A stretch of DNA of 64,000 bases from Haliclystus octoradiatus (taxonomy: Eukaryota; Cnidaria; Staurozoa; Stauromedusae; Haliclystidae): the NCBI GenBank assembly GCA_916610825.1, contig OU744446.1:23822445-23886444 (forward strand). The letters are read 5' to 3'. The position numbers and the translations under genes were made by a program. Of the stretch, positions 1 to 11,567 are shown piece by piece; the stretch's first letter is position 1, and the number at the start of each line of letters is the position of its first letter. The notes under the pieces are model-generated. The model saw nothing but the letters and a program-made list of their open reading frames with translations, was not told the DNA's origin and ran no database searches.

Positions 1-2
1 GG

Positions 3-312
3 TGTTCTTGTTTCGAATTGTTTACTTCCTTACTGATTTATTTACTATTACTGACACTGTTTATATACTATATTTTTGCTGACATGAAGATTATTCTAGT
101 TTAAGAAATTTCTAGGGATATTAGTTTACAAGTTAATTAATTGATTTTTACAGAAATTTCTAGTCTTCAATGTTTACAAAATTACATGAATAAGAGGCAA
201 CGAATATTCCAGCGTAATCTAGCACGTCATACATTTGCTTATGTCACCTAATGTGCACACATACTATATGTAGATCTAATTATATATGTTTTAAAAGATT
301 AATTATTAAACA
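3..312 (-). repeat. BEL 3' LTR
   Basis: This 310-bp repeat is almost identical to 15716-16025, with only a few substitutions visible. It begins TGTT and ends AACA on the plus strand. It is the downstream LTR of the minus-strand element, since the C-terminal codons of pol lie just to its right. Confidence 0.9.
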
Positions 313-321
313 CTCTCTCCT
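313..321 (-). other. BEL polypurine tract
   Basis: The minus strand reads AGGAGAGAG immediately upstream of the 3' LTR. This is the expected place and composition for the plus-strand primer of an LTR retrotransposon. Confidence 0.7.
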
Positions 322-371
322 AGTGAGAGAACTTTATTCATAATATAAAGTTTTTGAATGATAATACTTAA

Positions 372-510
372 TTAATCTTCAATTTCTATAACTACTTTAT
401 CTGTCCCTTTGACTGATTTTTCTTCAATTTCTTCCTTCGTTGCTATCAGCACTAGCTTTGCGATTGGTCTGTTGTAGGTACTTTTCTTTGTCTTTATAGT
501 CACTTTTTTC
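372..510 (-). pseudogene. BEL pol C-terminal tail, separated fragment
   Basis: The minus strand translates without interruption from 510 to a stop at 372-374. It contains VTIKTKKSTYNRPIAKL, the typical C-terminal tail of BEL integrases, followed by an acidic end. It continues the integrase reading frame that breaks off near 9838. The two parts are in frame once the 9.3-kb insertion and one copy of the 8-bp duplication are discounted. It is a displaced end of pol and not a gene of its own. Confidence 0.85.
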
Positions 511-615
511 CACGATTGGCTATTACGTCGAAAAGTTTTATGTCGAAAAGTTTAACGTCGAAAATTTAACGTCGAAAAAAATAAACCGCAAAAATGGATG
601 TTTAATGTCGAAAAG
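511..615. repeat. Left terminal repeat region of the 9.3-kb element
   Basis: Successive copies of a short motif (acgtcgaaaagttt / atgtcgaaaagt) start about 13 bp inside the element. The reverse complement of the same motif ends the element at 9775-9829. Confidence 0.75.
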
Positions 616-666
616 CGGTTTTATTGCCATTTTATTTTTCTGCGTTTTTTTTTATTGTGCTGTTAA

Positions 667-3494
667 AGTGGGAATAAACCCCCAGACTATCTTTACATAT
701 GTAGTAGAACTCGACGTGAAAAAAACGATGGCGTAATTTTTTTTCGATCTGGAAATTATTTCTTGGTGAAAAATGCCTTCAAAGTGGTGTTTTGACCAAA
801 TGTCGCTTAGCAAAAAAAAGGGATTGGATCTAGCTTTATGACGACAAAGTCACAAGTCGTGCGGTTTTTCTAATAGACTTTACATCGAATTAATCACGCG
901 ATGTTACGTTTGAGATGGCGTAGCTCTGTAACGGCAATCTATTTTTCTCTTCCACAAAACTGAGGTAAGGAAGAACATATAAACTCAAGAGTAGCAAAAT
1001 TTCAGATGATTTAATGATTTTGAAGTTCACGAATTTGAAGAAAATAAAAATCAGAAAATGTTTCATTCTTAGCACGTGTTATACAGATTATATTTTAACA
1101 TATCATTCTCACACATATTTAACACATATCAAAAGATTCTCTGGTGACCACAATAGCTAGATAAGTAGAATTTATTGTTGTAAGCATGTGTCTGAACTGA
1201 GAATGGAGTATTCTTTTGAGGGTAAAAATCATAACGTATGGCGGGAAACGCTATAAGAACACCATAACCGTTAATTTTATAGTCCTCTTTTCACAGAAAC
1301 GAAATCTGCTCATCTGATTTATCGTCTCTGTAGAAAGGTATTTTGTGCAAAGTAGCTTCTGCACTGTACATTACCACATACTATAAACTACAGATTGTGA
1401 TATGAATGATGCTAACATGTTCTACTTTCTAGCCAAAGGAATGAATACTAGACTTGTAATACAATTTGATGGCGTATGTATAACCAGGAACGAGACTTCA
1501 CATTGCAAAACCCTAATTTTGTTAATCAGATAACGTTGGTAGAGAGGATAACAAGTTATGCAATGAAGATATACCGCAAAACCAAAAAATGATAGAATAT
1601 GCATAACCGTAGTTCTAGTATACGGCTGTAAACTTGAATAAGAACGTCCAAGCCCTCATATCATTTTTGTACTATTTTCCGATATTTTATAGAATTTTAG
1701 AGTGTAATGTACTGAAGAATTTTCAATCGTTTTATAATAATTGAATGCTTGGTGATTGAATGATGAACACTTTGTTAGACTATTGAGTATATAATATATC
1801 TATCTACAGTCGTATAAACTATACGATTACATGGTTAAAGAATTACTAGACAAACATCAATTTCAAACTTAAACTTTGAAATGATAATTGAAAAATGTCT
1901 ATTTAATAATTTAGTAATACTTAAAGAAATCCGAAAAAGTACAATTAATACTTTGCAGTACCAACTATTTCGAAAGAAAAGTCGTCTGTGCAAGCCTGTG
2001 CAAATCGAGTCAGTTTACATTCACATTTAGATCAAGAAAAGGATATCTTGTAGAAATATTTACTCAAGAACAAATTTCAGATAGAGTTAAAAATAGTTAT
2101 AACTTATATAGCGTAGGATAAAGCTATTTCGTAGGGCACGTGTCTAATTAAGATTTGAAGAAGTACTGCGGTCACACAGAATACGTAACTAATATGTATC
2201 ACCAGACTAGTCACAAAGGAACACTCGCACCGCCTGACATTTGTGTTTATCCGCAATCTATATCAGATTCTTCGTAAAGGTTTACTTGACATGGATTTCA
2301 TGATGGTATATGCGATAAAAAAAACACACAATAATTGGAGCAACAGTTTCGATTTAATCTCAAATCATCTTCAGTCAATGTAAAAAGATAGAGTTAAAAA
2401 GTTACATGAATATTTATATAAAAATCTAATTAATTTGTCTATTGAATTTATCGGAACGGTATTATACTTTTTAACAATGGCAAGCAATAATTACAGGAGA
2501 GATATTTTAGCACAATAACTAATTACGAATATACGATACAAACACGGTGAAATAACAGTTACAATCAAAAATAGTTTAACAGCGGCAAAATGCTCTTTGG
2601 TATTGTTCTTCCATTTTCTGTATTTCTTCTGGTCGTTGTTTAATATATTGCCGACCTGAGTGGTCGACATGACAGCATTGCGCATGTCACGCAAGATAAT
2701 AACAGTTAGATTTAGCGTAACTATGAATATGGAATAGTAATAGTTTAGAACAAATTGACAAGCAGAAAAACCAAGTACGGGTATACTTCAAGACAGATAC
2801 AATGAAATAATTATTACAACCAAAAACAAATAATCCAAAATCCATTCATCAATGGCAAAATGTTCTATCAGATTGATTACCAACTTTCTGTAAATCCTCT
2901 GGTCGTTGTTGAAAAAAATGCCGACCTGATTGGCCGACATGACAGCATCGCGCATGTCACACAAGACAATAGACAAATTAATTAGATTTTTATATAAATA
3001 TTCATGTAACTTTTTAATTCTCTCTATTTGCATTGCCTGAAGATGATTTTAGATTAAATCGAAACTGTTGCGCCAATTAGTGTGTTTTTTATCGCATATA
3101 CCATCGTGTATATCAGATTCATCGCGCTTAATGACGCTACGAGAAATTATTTCGACTGAGCGTTGCAATAGATTTTATTCTGCTCCTGTAATCACAAATT
3201 GCATCTTTTTACGTAATTCGGGAGTGTATATATTTGTTCATGGCTCAGCCTTGTCAGAAATATTTGTTGTGTGACTTCTCGGAGCTAGGTCACCTCAAAC
3301 ATAGCGTCGCGTGATCAGCCCACTCTAAAGTCTGTTAGACAAACCGCACGACTTGTGACTTTGTCGTCATAAAGCTAGATCCAATCCCTTTTTTTCTCAG
3401 CGACATTTGGGTCAAACACCACTTTGAAGGCGTTTTTCACCAAGAAATAATTTCCAGATCGAAAAAAAATTAGACTATTGTTTTTTTCACGTAA
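667..3494. mobile_element. TTAA-target foldback element, copy 1 (right end truncated)
   Basis: It starts AGTGGGAATAAACCCCCAG directly after TTAA (663-666). A long inverted terminal repeat of about 200 bp lies at 667-880 and about 3335-3490, and the body matches the complete copy at 50620-52691. The right terminus lacks the outermost 40-odd bases and the second TTAA. No transposase is seen. TTAA target plus AGTG termini suggest a non-autonomous Kolobok-like or piggyBac-like family, with Kolobok-like preferred. It carries its own insertion at 2271-3108. Confidence 0.75.
2271..3108. mobile_element. 838-bp inverted-repeat insertion inside TTAA element copy 1
   Basis: Copy 2 of the host element lacks this stretch, and a 12-bp direct repeat (tatatcagattc, 2259-2270 and 3109-3120) flanks it. 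The ends are inverted: about 140 bp at 2300-2440 match the complement of 2965-3107. Between them are two tandem related segments (about 2480-2720 and 2780-2960). These give two similar short minus-strand reading frames, 2491-2694 and 2788-3033, sharing an NNDQ..YRK motif that I do not recognise. A 12-bp duplication is longer than usual for DNA transposons. Confidence 0.6.
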
Positions 3495-3529
3495 AGAAAT
3501 GTTAGTAATTATTTCCATTCAAAATACCA

Positions 3530-3790
3530 CGGTTTTTAAATATGAAGAATATTGCCAGCGTGCACCTATCGCAGGGGCGTGCAGTAAAAACTTTTTAAAT
3601 ATGAAGAATACTACCAGTCTAGTATTAAATTAAATACGAAGAATACTACCAGCGTGTTCCTATAGCAGGGCGTGCACTTTAAACTTTTTATTAAATATGA
3701 AGTGTATTACCGGCGTGCACCTATCGCAGGGGCGTGCACTTAAATACTTTTCATTTCAAAGGGCTTTTTCATCAAGTTATTCATTTTCGA
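3530..3790. repeat. GTGCACGCC-type minisatellite, left cluster
   Basis: Three to four units of about 60 bp combine a tatgaagaatat(t/a)acc core with gcgtgcacctatcgcagg. They are the reverse complement of the larger cluster at 8795-9600, so the two clusters form opposed subterminal repeats of the 9.3-kb element. Confidence 0.75.
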
Positions 3791-4323
3791 CATTAAACTT
3801 ATCGGGACACAACGCCAACGCGATACAACGCAACAGTAACGCACGAATTTGATTCATTACAAACTCCTGCTAAATAGCTATAATTAAAACTACAGACGAA
3901 GGTGTATATATATGTTATCTTTGTTTGGTATCCAATACTATTCATTTTAAAGGGATTTTTCATCGAGTTATTCATTTTCGACATTAAACTTATCGGGACA
4001 CGACTCAGTACCTGTGCCTATATAGGTGAAAGTTTTATTCTTCGAATGATATATCGTTTTCTATTACATCCTAGAAATTATTTGACATGCAAATGATCGA
4101 TATCGAACGATTATTTAGTATAGAACTATTTCATAAATATTTAACAACCTCATGTAAGTTCTTTATTTTATTATCAATTTATATGAAATCAACAAGAGGC
4201 TGAAAAGGTAAACGAAGAGAATGACAACGAAGAGAATAAATATATAAAGAAATTTTATTGTATTTAGTTGTAATTAGAGGATATACATTTTAACTTGATA
4301 TAAATTGTTGTTAATAGAAAATC
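3791..4323. other. Spacer of the 9.3-kb element
   Basis: It contains two inverted relatives of the neighbouring satellite unit (around 3760-3815 and 3940-4010, each holding ttcgacattaaacttatcgg) and otherwise AT-rich unique DNA. The short reading frames here show no protein features, and no gene is visible. Confidence 0.6.
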
Positions 4324-7300
4324 AAAAGTATTGGACACTGTAGAAAGGTAACATGTAGATACACATTCGTATGAAGTAATAACTATCAATTATAGTTATT
4401 TAAGTATAGTTTGTAATGAATCAAATCCATGTGTTATTGTTAGTGATGAAAATCGCGTTGTGTGAAAATCGCGTTGTGTCCCGATAGGTATAATGTCGAA
4501 AATGAATAACTTGATTAAAAAACCCTTTAAAATGAAAAGTATTGGACACTGTAGAAAGGTAACATATAGATACACATTCGCATGAAGTAATAACTATCAA
4601 TTATAGTTATTTAAGTATAGTTTGTAATGAATCAAATTCATGTGTTATTGTTAGTGATGAAAATCGCGTTGTGTCCCGATAGGTTTAATGTCGAAAATGA
4701 ATAACTTGATTAAAAAACCCTTTAAAATGAAAAGTATTGGACACTGTAGAAAGATACCATATATATACACCTTCTTATGTAGTTTTAACTATCAATTATA
4801 GTTATATAAGTATAGTTTGTAATGAATCAAATTCATGTGTTATTGTTAGTGATGAAAATCGCGTTGTGTCCCGATAGGCTTAATGTCGAAAATGAATAAC
4901 TTGATTAAAAAACCCTTTAAAATGAAAAGTATTGGACACTGTAGAAACGTAACATATAGATACACCTTCTTATATAGTTTTAACTATCAATTATAGTTAT
5001 TTAAGTATAGTTTGTAATGAATCAAATTCATGTGTTATTGTTAGTGATGAAAATCGCGTTGTGTCCCGATAGGTTTAATGTCGAAAATGAATAACTTGAT
5101 TAAAAAACCCTTTAAAATGAAAAGTATTGGACACTGTAGAAAGGTAACATATAGATACACCTTTTTATGTAGTTTTAACTATCAATTATAGTTATTTAAG
5201 TATAGTTTGTAATGAATCAAATTCATGTGTTATTGTTAGTGATGAAAATCGCGTTGTGTGCCGATAGGTTTAATGTCGAAAATGAATAACTTGATTAAAA
5301 AACCCTTTAAAATGAAAAGTATTGGACACTGTAGAATGATACCATATATATACACCTTCTTATGTAATTTTAACTATCAATTATAGTTATTTAAGTATAG
5401 TTTGTAATGAATCAAATTCATGTGTTATTGTTAGTGATGAAAATCGCGTTGTGTGAAAATCGCGTTGTGTCCCGATAGGTTTAATGTCGAAAATGAATAA
5501 CTTGATTAAAAAACCCTTTAAAATGAAAAGTATTGGACACTGTAGAAAGATACCATATATATACACCTTCTTATGTAGTTTTAACTATCAATTATAGTTA
5601 TATAAGTATAGTTTGTAATGAATCAAATTCATGTGTTATTGTTAGTGATGAAAATCGCGTTGTGTCCCGATAGGCTTAATGTCGAAAATGAATAACTTGA
5701 TTAAAAAACCCTTTAAAATGAAAAGTATTGGACACTGTAGAAACGTAACATATAGATACACCTTCTTATATAGTTTTAACTATCAATTATAGTTATTTAA
5801 GTATAGTTTGTAATGAATCAAATTCATGTGTTATTGTTAGTGATGAAAATCGCGTTGTGTCCCGATAGGTTTAATGTCGAAAATGAATAACTTGATTAAA
5901 AAACCCTTTAAAATGAAAAGTATTGGACACTGTAGAAAGGTAACATATAGATACACCTTTTTATGTAGTTTTAACTATCAATTATAGTTATTTAAGTATA
6001 GTTTGTAATGAATCAAATTCATGTGTTATTGTTAGTGATGAAAATCGCGTTGTGTGCCGATAGGTTTAATGTCGAAAATGAATAACTTGATTAAAAAACC
6101 CTTTAAAATGAAAAGTATTGGACACTGTAGAATGATACCATATATATACACCTTCTTATGTAATTTTAACTATCAATTATAGTTATTTAAGTATAGTTTG
6201 TAATGAATCAAATTCATGTGTTATTGTTAGTGATGAAAATCGCGTTGTGTGAAAATCGCGTTGTGTCCCGATAGGTTTAATGTCGAAAATGAATAACTTG
6301 ATTAAAAAACCCTTTAAAATGAAAAGTATTGGACACTGTAGAAAGATACCATATATATACACCTTCTTATGTAGTTTTAACTATCAATTATAGTTATATA
6401 AGTATAGTTTGTAATGAATCAAATTCATGTGTTATTGTTAGTGATGAAAATCGCGTTGTGTCCCGATAGGCTTAATGTCGAAAATGAATAACTTGATTAA
6501 AAAACCCTTTAAAATGAAAAGTATTGGACACTGTAGAAAGGTAACATATAGATACACCTTCTTATATAGTTTTAACTATCAATTATAGTTATTTAAGTAT
6601 AGTTTGTAATGAATCAAATTCATGTGTTATTGTTAGTGATGAAAATCGCGTTGTGTCCCGATAGGTTTAATGTCGAAAATGAATAACTTGATTAAAAAAT
6701 CCTTTAAAATGAAAAGTATTGGACACTGTAGAAAGATACCATATATATACACCTTCTTATGTAGTTTTAACTATCAATTATAGTTATATGAGTATAGTTT
6801 GTAATGAATCAAATTCATGTGTTATTGTTAGTGATGAAAATCGCGTTGTGTCCCGATAGGCTTAATGTCGAAAATGAATAACTTGATTAAAAAACCCTTT
6901 AAAATGAAAAGTATTGGACACTGTAGAAACGTAACATATAGATACACCTTCTTATATAGTTTTAACTATCAATTATAGTTATTTAAGTATAGTTTGTAAT
7001 GAATCAAATTCATGTGTTATTGTTAGTGATGAAAATCGCGTTGTGTCCCGATAGGTTTAATGTCGAAAATGAATAACTTGATTAAAAAACCCTTTAAAAT
7101 GAAAAGTATTGGACACTGTAGAAAGGTAACATATAGATACACCTTTTTATGTAGTTTTAACTATCAATTATAGTTATTTAAGTATAGTTTGTAATGAATC
7201 AAATTCATGTGTTATTGTTAGTGATGAAAATCGCGTTATGTGCCGATAGGTTTAATGTCGAAAATGAATAACTTGATTAAAAAACCCTTTAAAATGAAAA

Positions 7301-7712
7301 GTATTGGACACTGTAGAATGATACCATATATATACACCTTCTTATGTAATTTTAACTATCAATTATAGTTATTTAAGTATAGTTTGTAATGAATCAAATT
7401 CATGTGTTATTGTTAGTGATGAAAATCGCGTTGTGTGAAAATCGCGTTGTGTCCCGATAGGTTTAATGTCGAAAATGAATAACTTGATTAAAAAACCCTT
7501 TAAAATGAAAAGTATTGGACACTGTAGAAAGGTAACATATAGATACACCTTCTTATGTAGTTTTAACTATCAATTATAGTTATTTAAGTATAGTTTGTAA
7601 TGAATCAAATTTCATGTGTTATTGTTAGTGATGAGAATCGCGTTCTGCCCCGATAGGTTTAATGTCGAAAATGAATAGCTTGATGAAAAAACCCTTTAAA
7701 ATTAAAAGTATA
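4324..7712. repeat. 17-unit satellite array with 796-bp higher-order period
   Basis: Seventeen tandem units begin at 4324, 4535, 4730, 4925, 5120, 5315, 5526, 5721, 5916, 6111, 6322, 6517, 6712, 6907, 7102, 7297 and 7508, each starting aaaagtattggacactgtag. The unit is 195 bp, or 211 bp where the 16-bp segment gaaaatcgcgttgtgt is doubled. Four unit types repeat in the order A-B-C-D, giving a period of 3x195+211 = 796 bp. Blocks 4730-5525, 5526-6321 and 6712-7507 follow this, with an extra A-B dimer at 6322-6711. No coding potential is seen. Confidence 0.95.
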
Positions 7713-8794
7713 CGGAATGTCGCGTTGTTACTTGATAAGTTTAATTTCGAAAACTAAATTTAAGATTGATCAAAAGTTTCTTCGTGAATCATTTCAGAGT
7801 GAAAGATAGCAACAAAAAACTACAAATAGATTAGTTATTATACCATCGTCAATTGAAAAGAATAAATATTAATTTACAAATTATTTATAGGTTATAATGG
7901 ATTTATAAACTTAACACATTGTAATTGTTATAATACTGCTAGAAATTAAACAATGAAAAAGGAAGGAACCTAGTCAATTACAAGTGTGCTATATTTATGC
8001 AGTACTTTACAAATGGAGTCGGGAACGGATAGAGTCCCTTTGAGTGCATTGTGAAGTTTTTAATCAAGGATAATTAACATGTACTACACAGTCGAATTTA
8101 TTGCTGCATTTTTCTCTACTGAAAATAATTGTTGTGATTCATCCATAGTTTTATTGTGTGAATGTAAAGGTCTTCCGATAATATCTGCCGTGAATGTAAA
8201 ATTGTAAATGTATTTGAACTGACGATGGTATAATGAATAATACCGAAATTTTTTCAACATCACTTCTTGTAGTTTTTTGTTGCTATCATTCACTTTGAAA
8301 TAAATTTAAGATGGAATTGTAATAAAATAATACACCCTCGTATTAGGTTAATACTATAAGTTATTATATATATATTTTTTTTTGGGGGGGGGGTAACACG
8401 GTAATTCCAGCCTCTGCAAAGAACAAAACTTGAAAATGCCCCTAAAAAGTTCCTAAAATCCAACAAAATACGGTAATTTTTTATTTTTCCAATTCAAAGT
8501 TGATTTCTCAAAACTCTCAACAAATTTGAAAAGGAGATTAAAATCTGAATTTTGCAATCCAATTTTTCTCATCATAATCGTTTATCGGGATGAACAATTT
8601 AATCAATCGTTGTATCACGTAGTTCTTTGTTTCACTATTACGTTTGACCATGGTTTGACTATTTCTCAAAAATGTAGTGTATTTCCGCAGTATCCTTTTG
8701 CCACCGGGATTGTGTCTGTTTAACAGTGGGGAATCTGTCATAACAAAGCGAACAAAGTTAGTGTACGTGTAAATAAGATAAATTCAAATGTAAT
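7713..8794. other. Non-coding part of the 9.3-kb element with a short foldback
   Basis: About 80 bp at 7795-7870 (gatagcaacaaaaaactaca...) recurs inverted at 8210-8300, making a foldback of about 500 bp. A T run followed by ten G lies at 8371-8392. The small reading frames at 8084-8293 and 8526-8741 show no family features, and no gene is visible. Confidence 0.55.
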
Positions 8795-9600
8795 ATAGTT
8801 AAAAGTTTCAAGTGCACGTCCCTGCTATATAGGTGCACGTTGGTTTAATAGTCTTCATATTTAATTAAAGTTTTGATTGCACCACCATGCGATAGGTACA
8901 CGCCAGTAATATCCATATATAAATAGTTTTTTAAGTGGACGCCCTGCTATAGGTGCACGCCGGTAATATTCTTTATATTTAGTTTCATGTGCACGCCCCT
9001 GCTATGTACACGCCGATAATATTCATATTTAAAAACGTTTTTTAAGTGCACGCCCTGCTATAGGTGCACGCCGGTAATAATCTTCATATTTAAATTCAAG
9101 TTTTAAGTGCACGCCCCTGCTATGTACACGCCGATAATATTCATATTTAAAAATGTTTTTTAAGTGCACGCCCTGCTATAGGTGCACGCCGGTAATATTC
9201 TTTATATTTAGTTTTATGTGCACGCCCCTGCTATGTACACGCCGATAATATTCATATTTAAAAAAGTTTTTTAAGTGCACGCCCTGCTATATGTGCACGC
9301 CGGTAATATTCTTCATATTTAAATTCAAGTTAGAAGTGCACGCTCATACGATAAGTGCACTCCGGTAATATTCTTATTTCGTTTTATGTGCACGCCCCTA
9401 CTATAGGTACACGCCGGTGATATTCTTCATATTTAAATTCAAGTTATAAGTGCACGCCCATACGATAGATGCACGCCGGTAATATTATTCATATTTAAAA
9501 AAAAATTAAGTGCACGCCCATCAGATAGGTGCACGCTCTTAACATTTAAAAACTTTTACGTCCACGCCTCTGTTTTAGGTGCACGCTATCGATATTTTAG
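8795..9600. repeat. GTGCACGCC-type minisatellite, right cluster
   Basis: About a dozen degenerate units of roughly 60 bp alternate gtgcacgcc(c)ctgctat and aggtgcacgccggtaatatt with (t/c)ttcatatttaaa spacers. Many unit pairs form local palindromes because gtgcac is self-complementary. Orientation is opposite to the cluster at 3530-3790. Confidence 0.85.
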
Positions 9601-9837
9601 GTTTTCGTTTCGTGTAAAATTGCGGTAATTATTTTACTTCCGCGGCAAATCGTGCCGGCTCCTTCTTGTATCTACGTCATTTCGTGCAAAATTGCGGCGA
9701 CAAGTTTTGCCGCGCGGCAAAATCTCGTAGATGCACGTGGAAAAACGTACATTTTGGGATTTATGTCGAAAATTTAACGTCGAAAAATATTTTTCGACGT
9801 TAAACTTTTCGACGTTATAGCGTACAATCCTTTTTTC

Positions 9838-11567
9838 ACCAGGCCATCTGTTCCTTTCTCTACGTTTGTTATGATAGCTAGAGGCCACACTGCTCTTGGT
9901 GCATTTCCATTTATACCAGTTTTCTTTTCCAAAACGAGGTCGCCAATATTTAAGTTTCTTGACTTCGTAAACCATTTCGTTCTGCATACCATTTTGTTTG
10001 GCATTTTGTTGTACCAATGATTCCAAAAGGTTTGAATCCTCTTCTGAATTGCCTGCATTCTGTCTTTTGGGTGGTTATAGTCCGTATCTTTTGGTTGAGG
10101 TAAGATCATATTTTGTCCATATAATAGAGAATTTGGTGTTATCATTGATGTCATATCCAAAGGGTCTGTGTTTGACATGGGCCAAAGAGGGCGAGAGTTA
10201 ATAAGGTATGTGATTTCTGCCATGACTGTTGTCCATTCATCTGGGTTGAGTGTTCTGTTGTTGTAGTTTACCATTGCATCTAGGGCTTTTCTGACCATTT
10301 TTACAAATACTTCAACTGCTCCATTTTGGTGAGAGGCTGTTGGACAATTCCAATCCCAGGTAAATCCTTGTCCTTTTAATCTATTTTCTAATAATGTTAC
10401 TTCCCATTCTGACATGATCTTTTTTACATTTTTTGATGCTCCAATAAGGTTAGGACCTTGGTCACTATAAAATCTGGTTGGATGAATACCACGAATGCTT
10501 GCAAATCTTCTCACTGCCATTAAAAATTTCAAAGATGATAGTCCTTCTCCACCTTCTTGATCATAACAGTACTCCAAGTGTACTGCTCGAGTTGTTGTGC
10601 AAACAAATACCGCTGCATGTGCATCTTTCACTACTCCACGTCTAAGTTTTGTCTTTAACGGACCAAAGAAGTCTACTGATGTATTCCAAAATGCAGGATT
10701 GTTGCCTTCCATTCTGAAGTTTGGTAGTTGTCCCATCTGTTGCTCTAGTAGTTGTCGATTTCTTGTTTGGCAAAATAGACAACACTTTCTTATCTTTTTT
10801 AATATTCTTGTAATTCCAATAATCCATAATCCATCGTTTTCAATTGCTGCAATTGTTCTATTCAAGCCAGGATGACCAGTACTCTCATGGTAATGTTCTG
10901 CTAATTTTGCAATAACTTCTTGATGTAACTTCTGAGTTTCTTCTGGTGTTTTAGGGATGATGATTGGTGATACTAAAGCAGGACTGAAATCTTTTGCTTG
11001 ATATAAGCGTCCTCCCAAGCGATATACCTTTTCTTTGTTGTCAAAAAAGGGACACAATTTCTTGAAACTTTTGTTATCCCAATCAGTGAATGCTTGTAAA
11101 GCTTTGAAAATTGTAATTTCACCTTCTTCTTTAAATTCCTTGTGGACACTTTCTACTGCTTCTTTCCACGTATTTTCCTTTGTTGCGATGGTCAGTATTT
11201 TTTTGCTCAATTCTTTGTCTAGTAGCTGAGGTTGTTCAATATTAATAATTGCATTCAACTTCTTCTTTGATACCTTTCTTTTCTTTTTATGCTTCTTTAC
11301 AGCTTTAATTTCTGCTGGATCTTGTTCTACTTCGATGTTATTCCTGATCTCATCTGTTTCAAATTCTGGAATGTCTTCATCATACAGAAATGTTGGTCCT
11401 TTATGCCATTCTTCTAAGTTAATGTTGTTTTCTTTTGTTAATGGATCTGCTGCATTATGTTTGGATGGCACATATTTGAATCTGCTGATATCTGCAGTCT
11501 CTTGTATTTCACCAATTCTGGCTTCTACAAATGCTTTCATCTGTTGGGTGGTTGACCTTATCCAATG
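9838..11567 (-). pseudogene. BEL integrase and RNase H C-terminal part (pol, broken)
   Basis: The reading frame contains a BEL-type connection (YVPSKHNAADPLTK), then an HHCC zinc site (HYHESTGHPG...CCLFC). The DDE integrase core follows, with its three acidic residues in VDFFGP, YSDQGPN and HQNGAVE. It runs to the insertion of the 9.3-kb element near 9837, and its true C-terminus is at 372-510. An in-frame TAA at 11568-11570 cuts it from the reverse transcriptase. The frame on both sides of that stop is the same, so this is a nonsense change and not an indel. It would act in insertion of the cDNA but cannot be made intact from this copy. Confidence 0.9.

Larger units (their letters stand above)
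511..9829. mobile_element. 9.3-kb inverted-repeat DNA element inserted in BEL pol
   Basis: The 9319-bp segment is flanked by the 8-bp direct repeat CTTTTTTC (503-510 and 9830-9837). Its ends are inverted relatives of each other, sharing GCTAT(A/T)ACGTCGAAAAGTTT followed by repeated AACGTCGAAAA motifs. Inside, GTGCACGCC-type minisatellites lie in opposite orientation near the two ends, and a satellite array fills the middle. No transposase is seen, so it is non-autonomous. An 8-bp duplication suits hAT or P-like mobilisation, but the termini do not start with a canonical hAT CAG, so the superfamily stays open. Confidence 0.8.

Noticed and set aside
2491-3033. Pair of similar short proteins (NNDQ..YRK)
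   Set aside because: They reflect a duplicated segment in an inserted repeat. No start context or family is known, so I kept them as a repeat observation only.
4324-7712. CRISPR-like or other regularly spaced array
   Set aside because: Units are contiguous 195-bp tandem copies with no unique spacers, and the window is animal nuclear DNA.
9634-10026. 130-codon frame at the BEL/insertion boundary
   Set aside because: It is an alternative frame overlapping the integrase end and the element terminus, with no domain.
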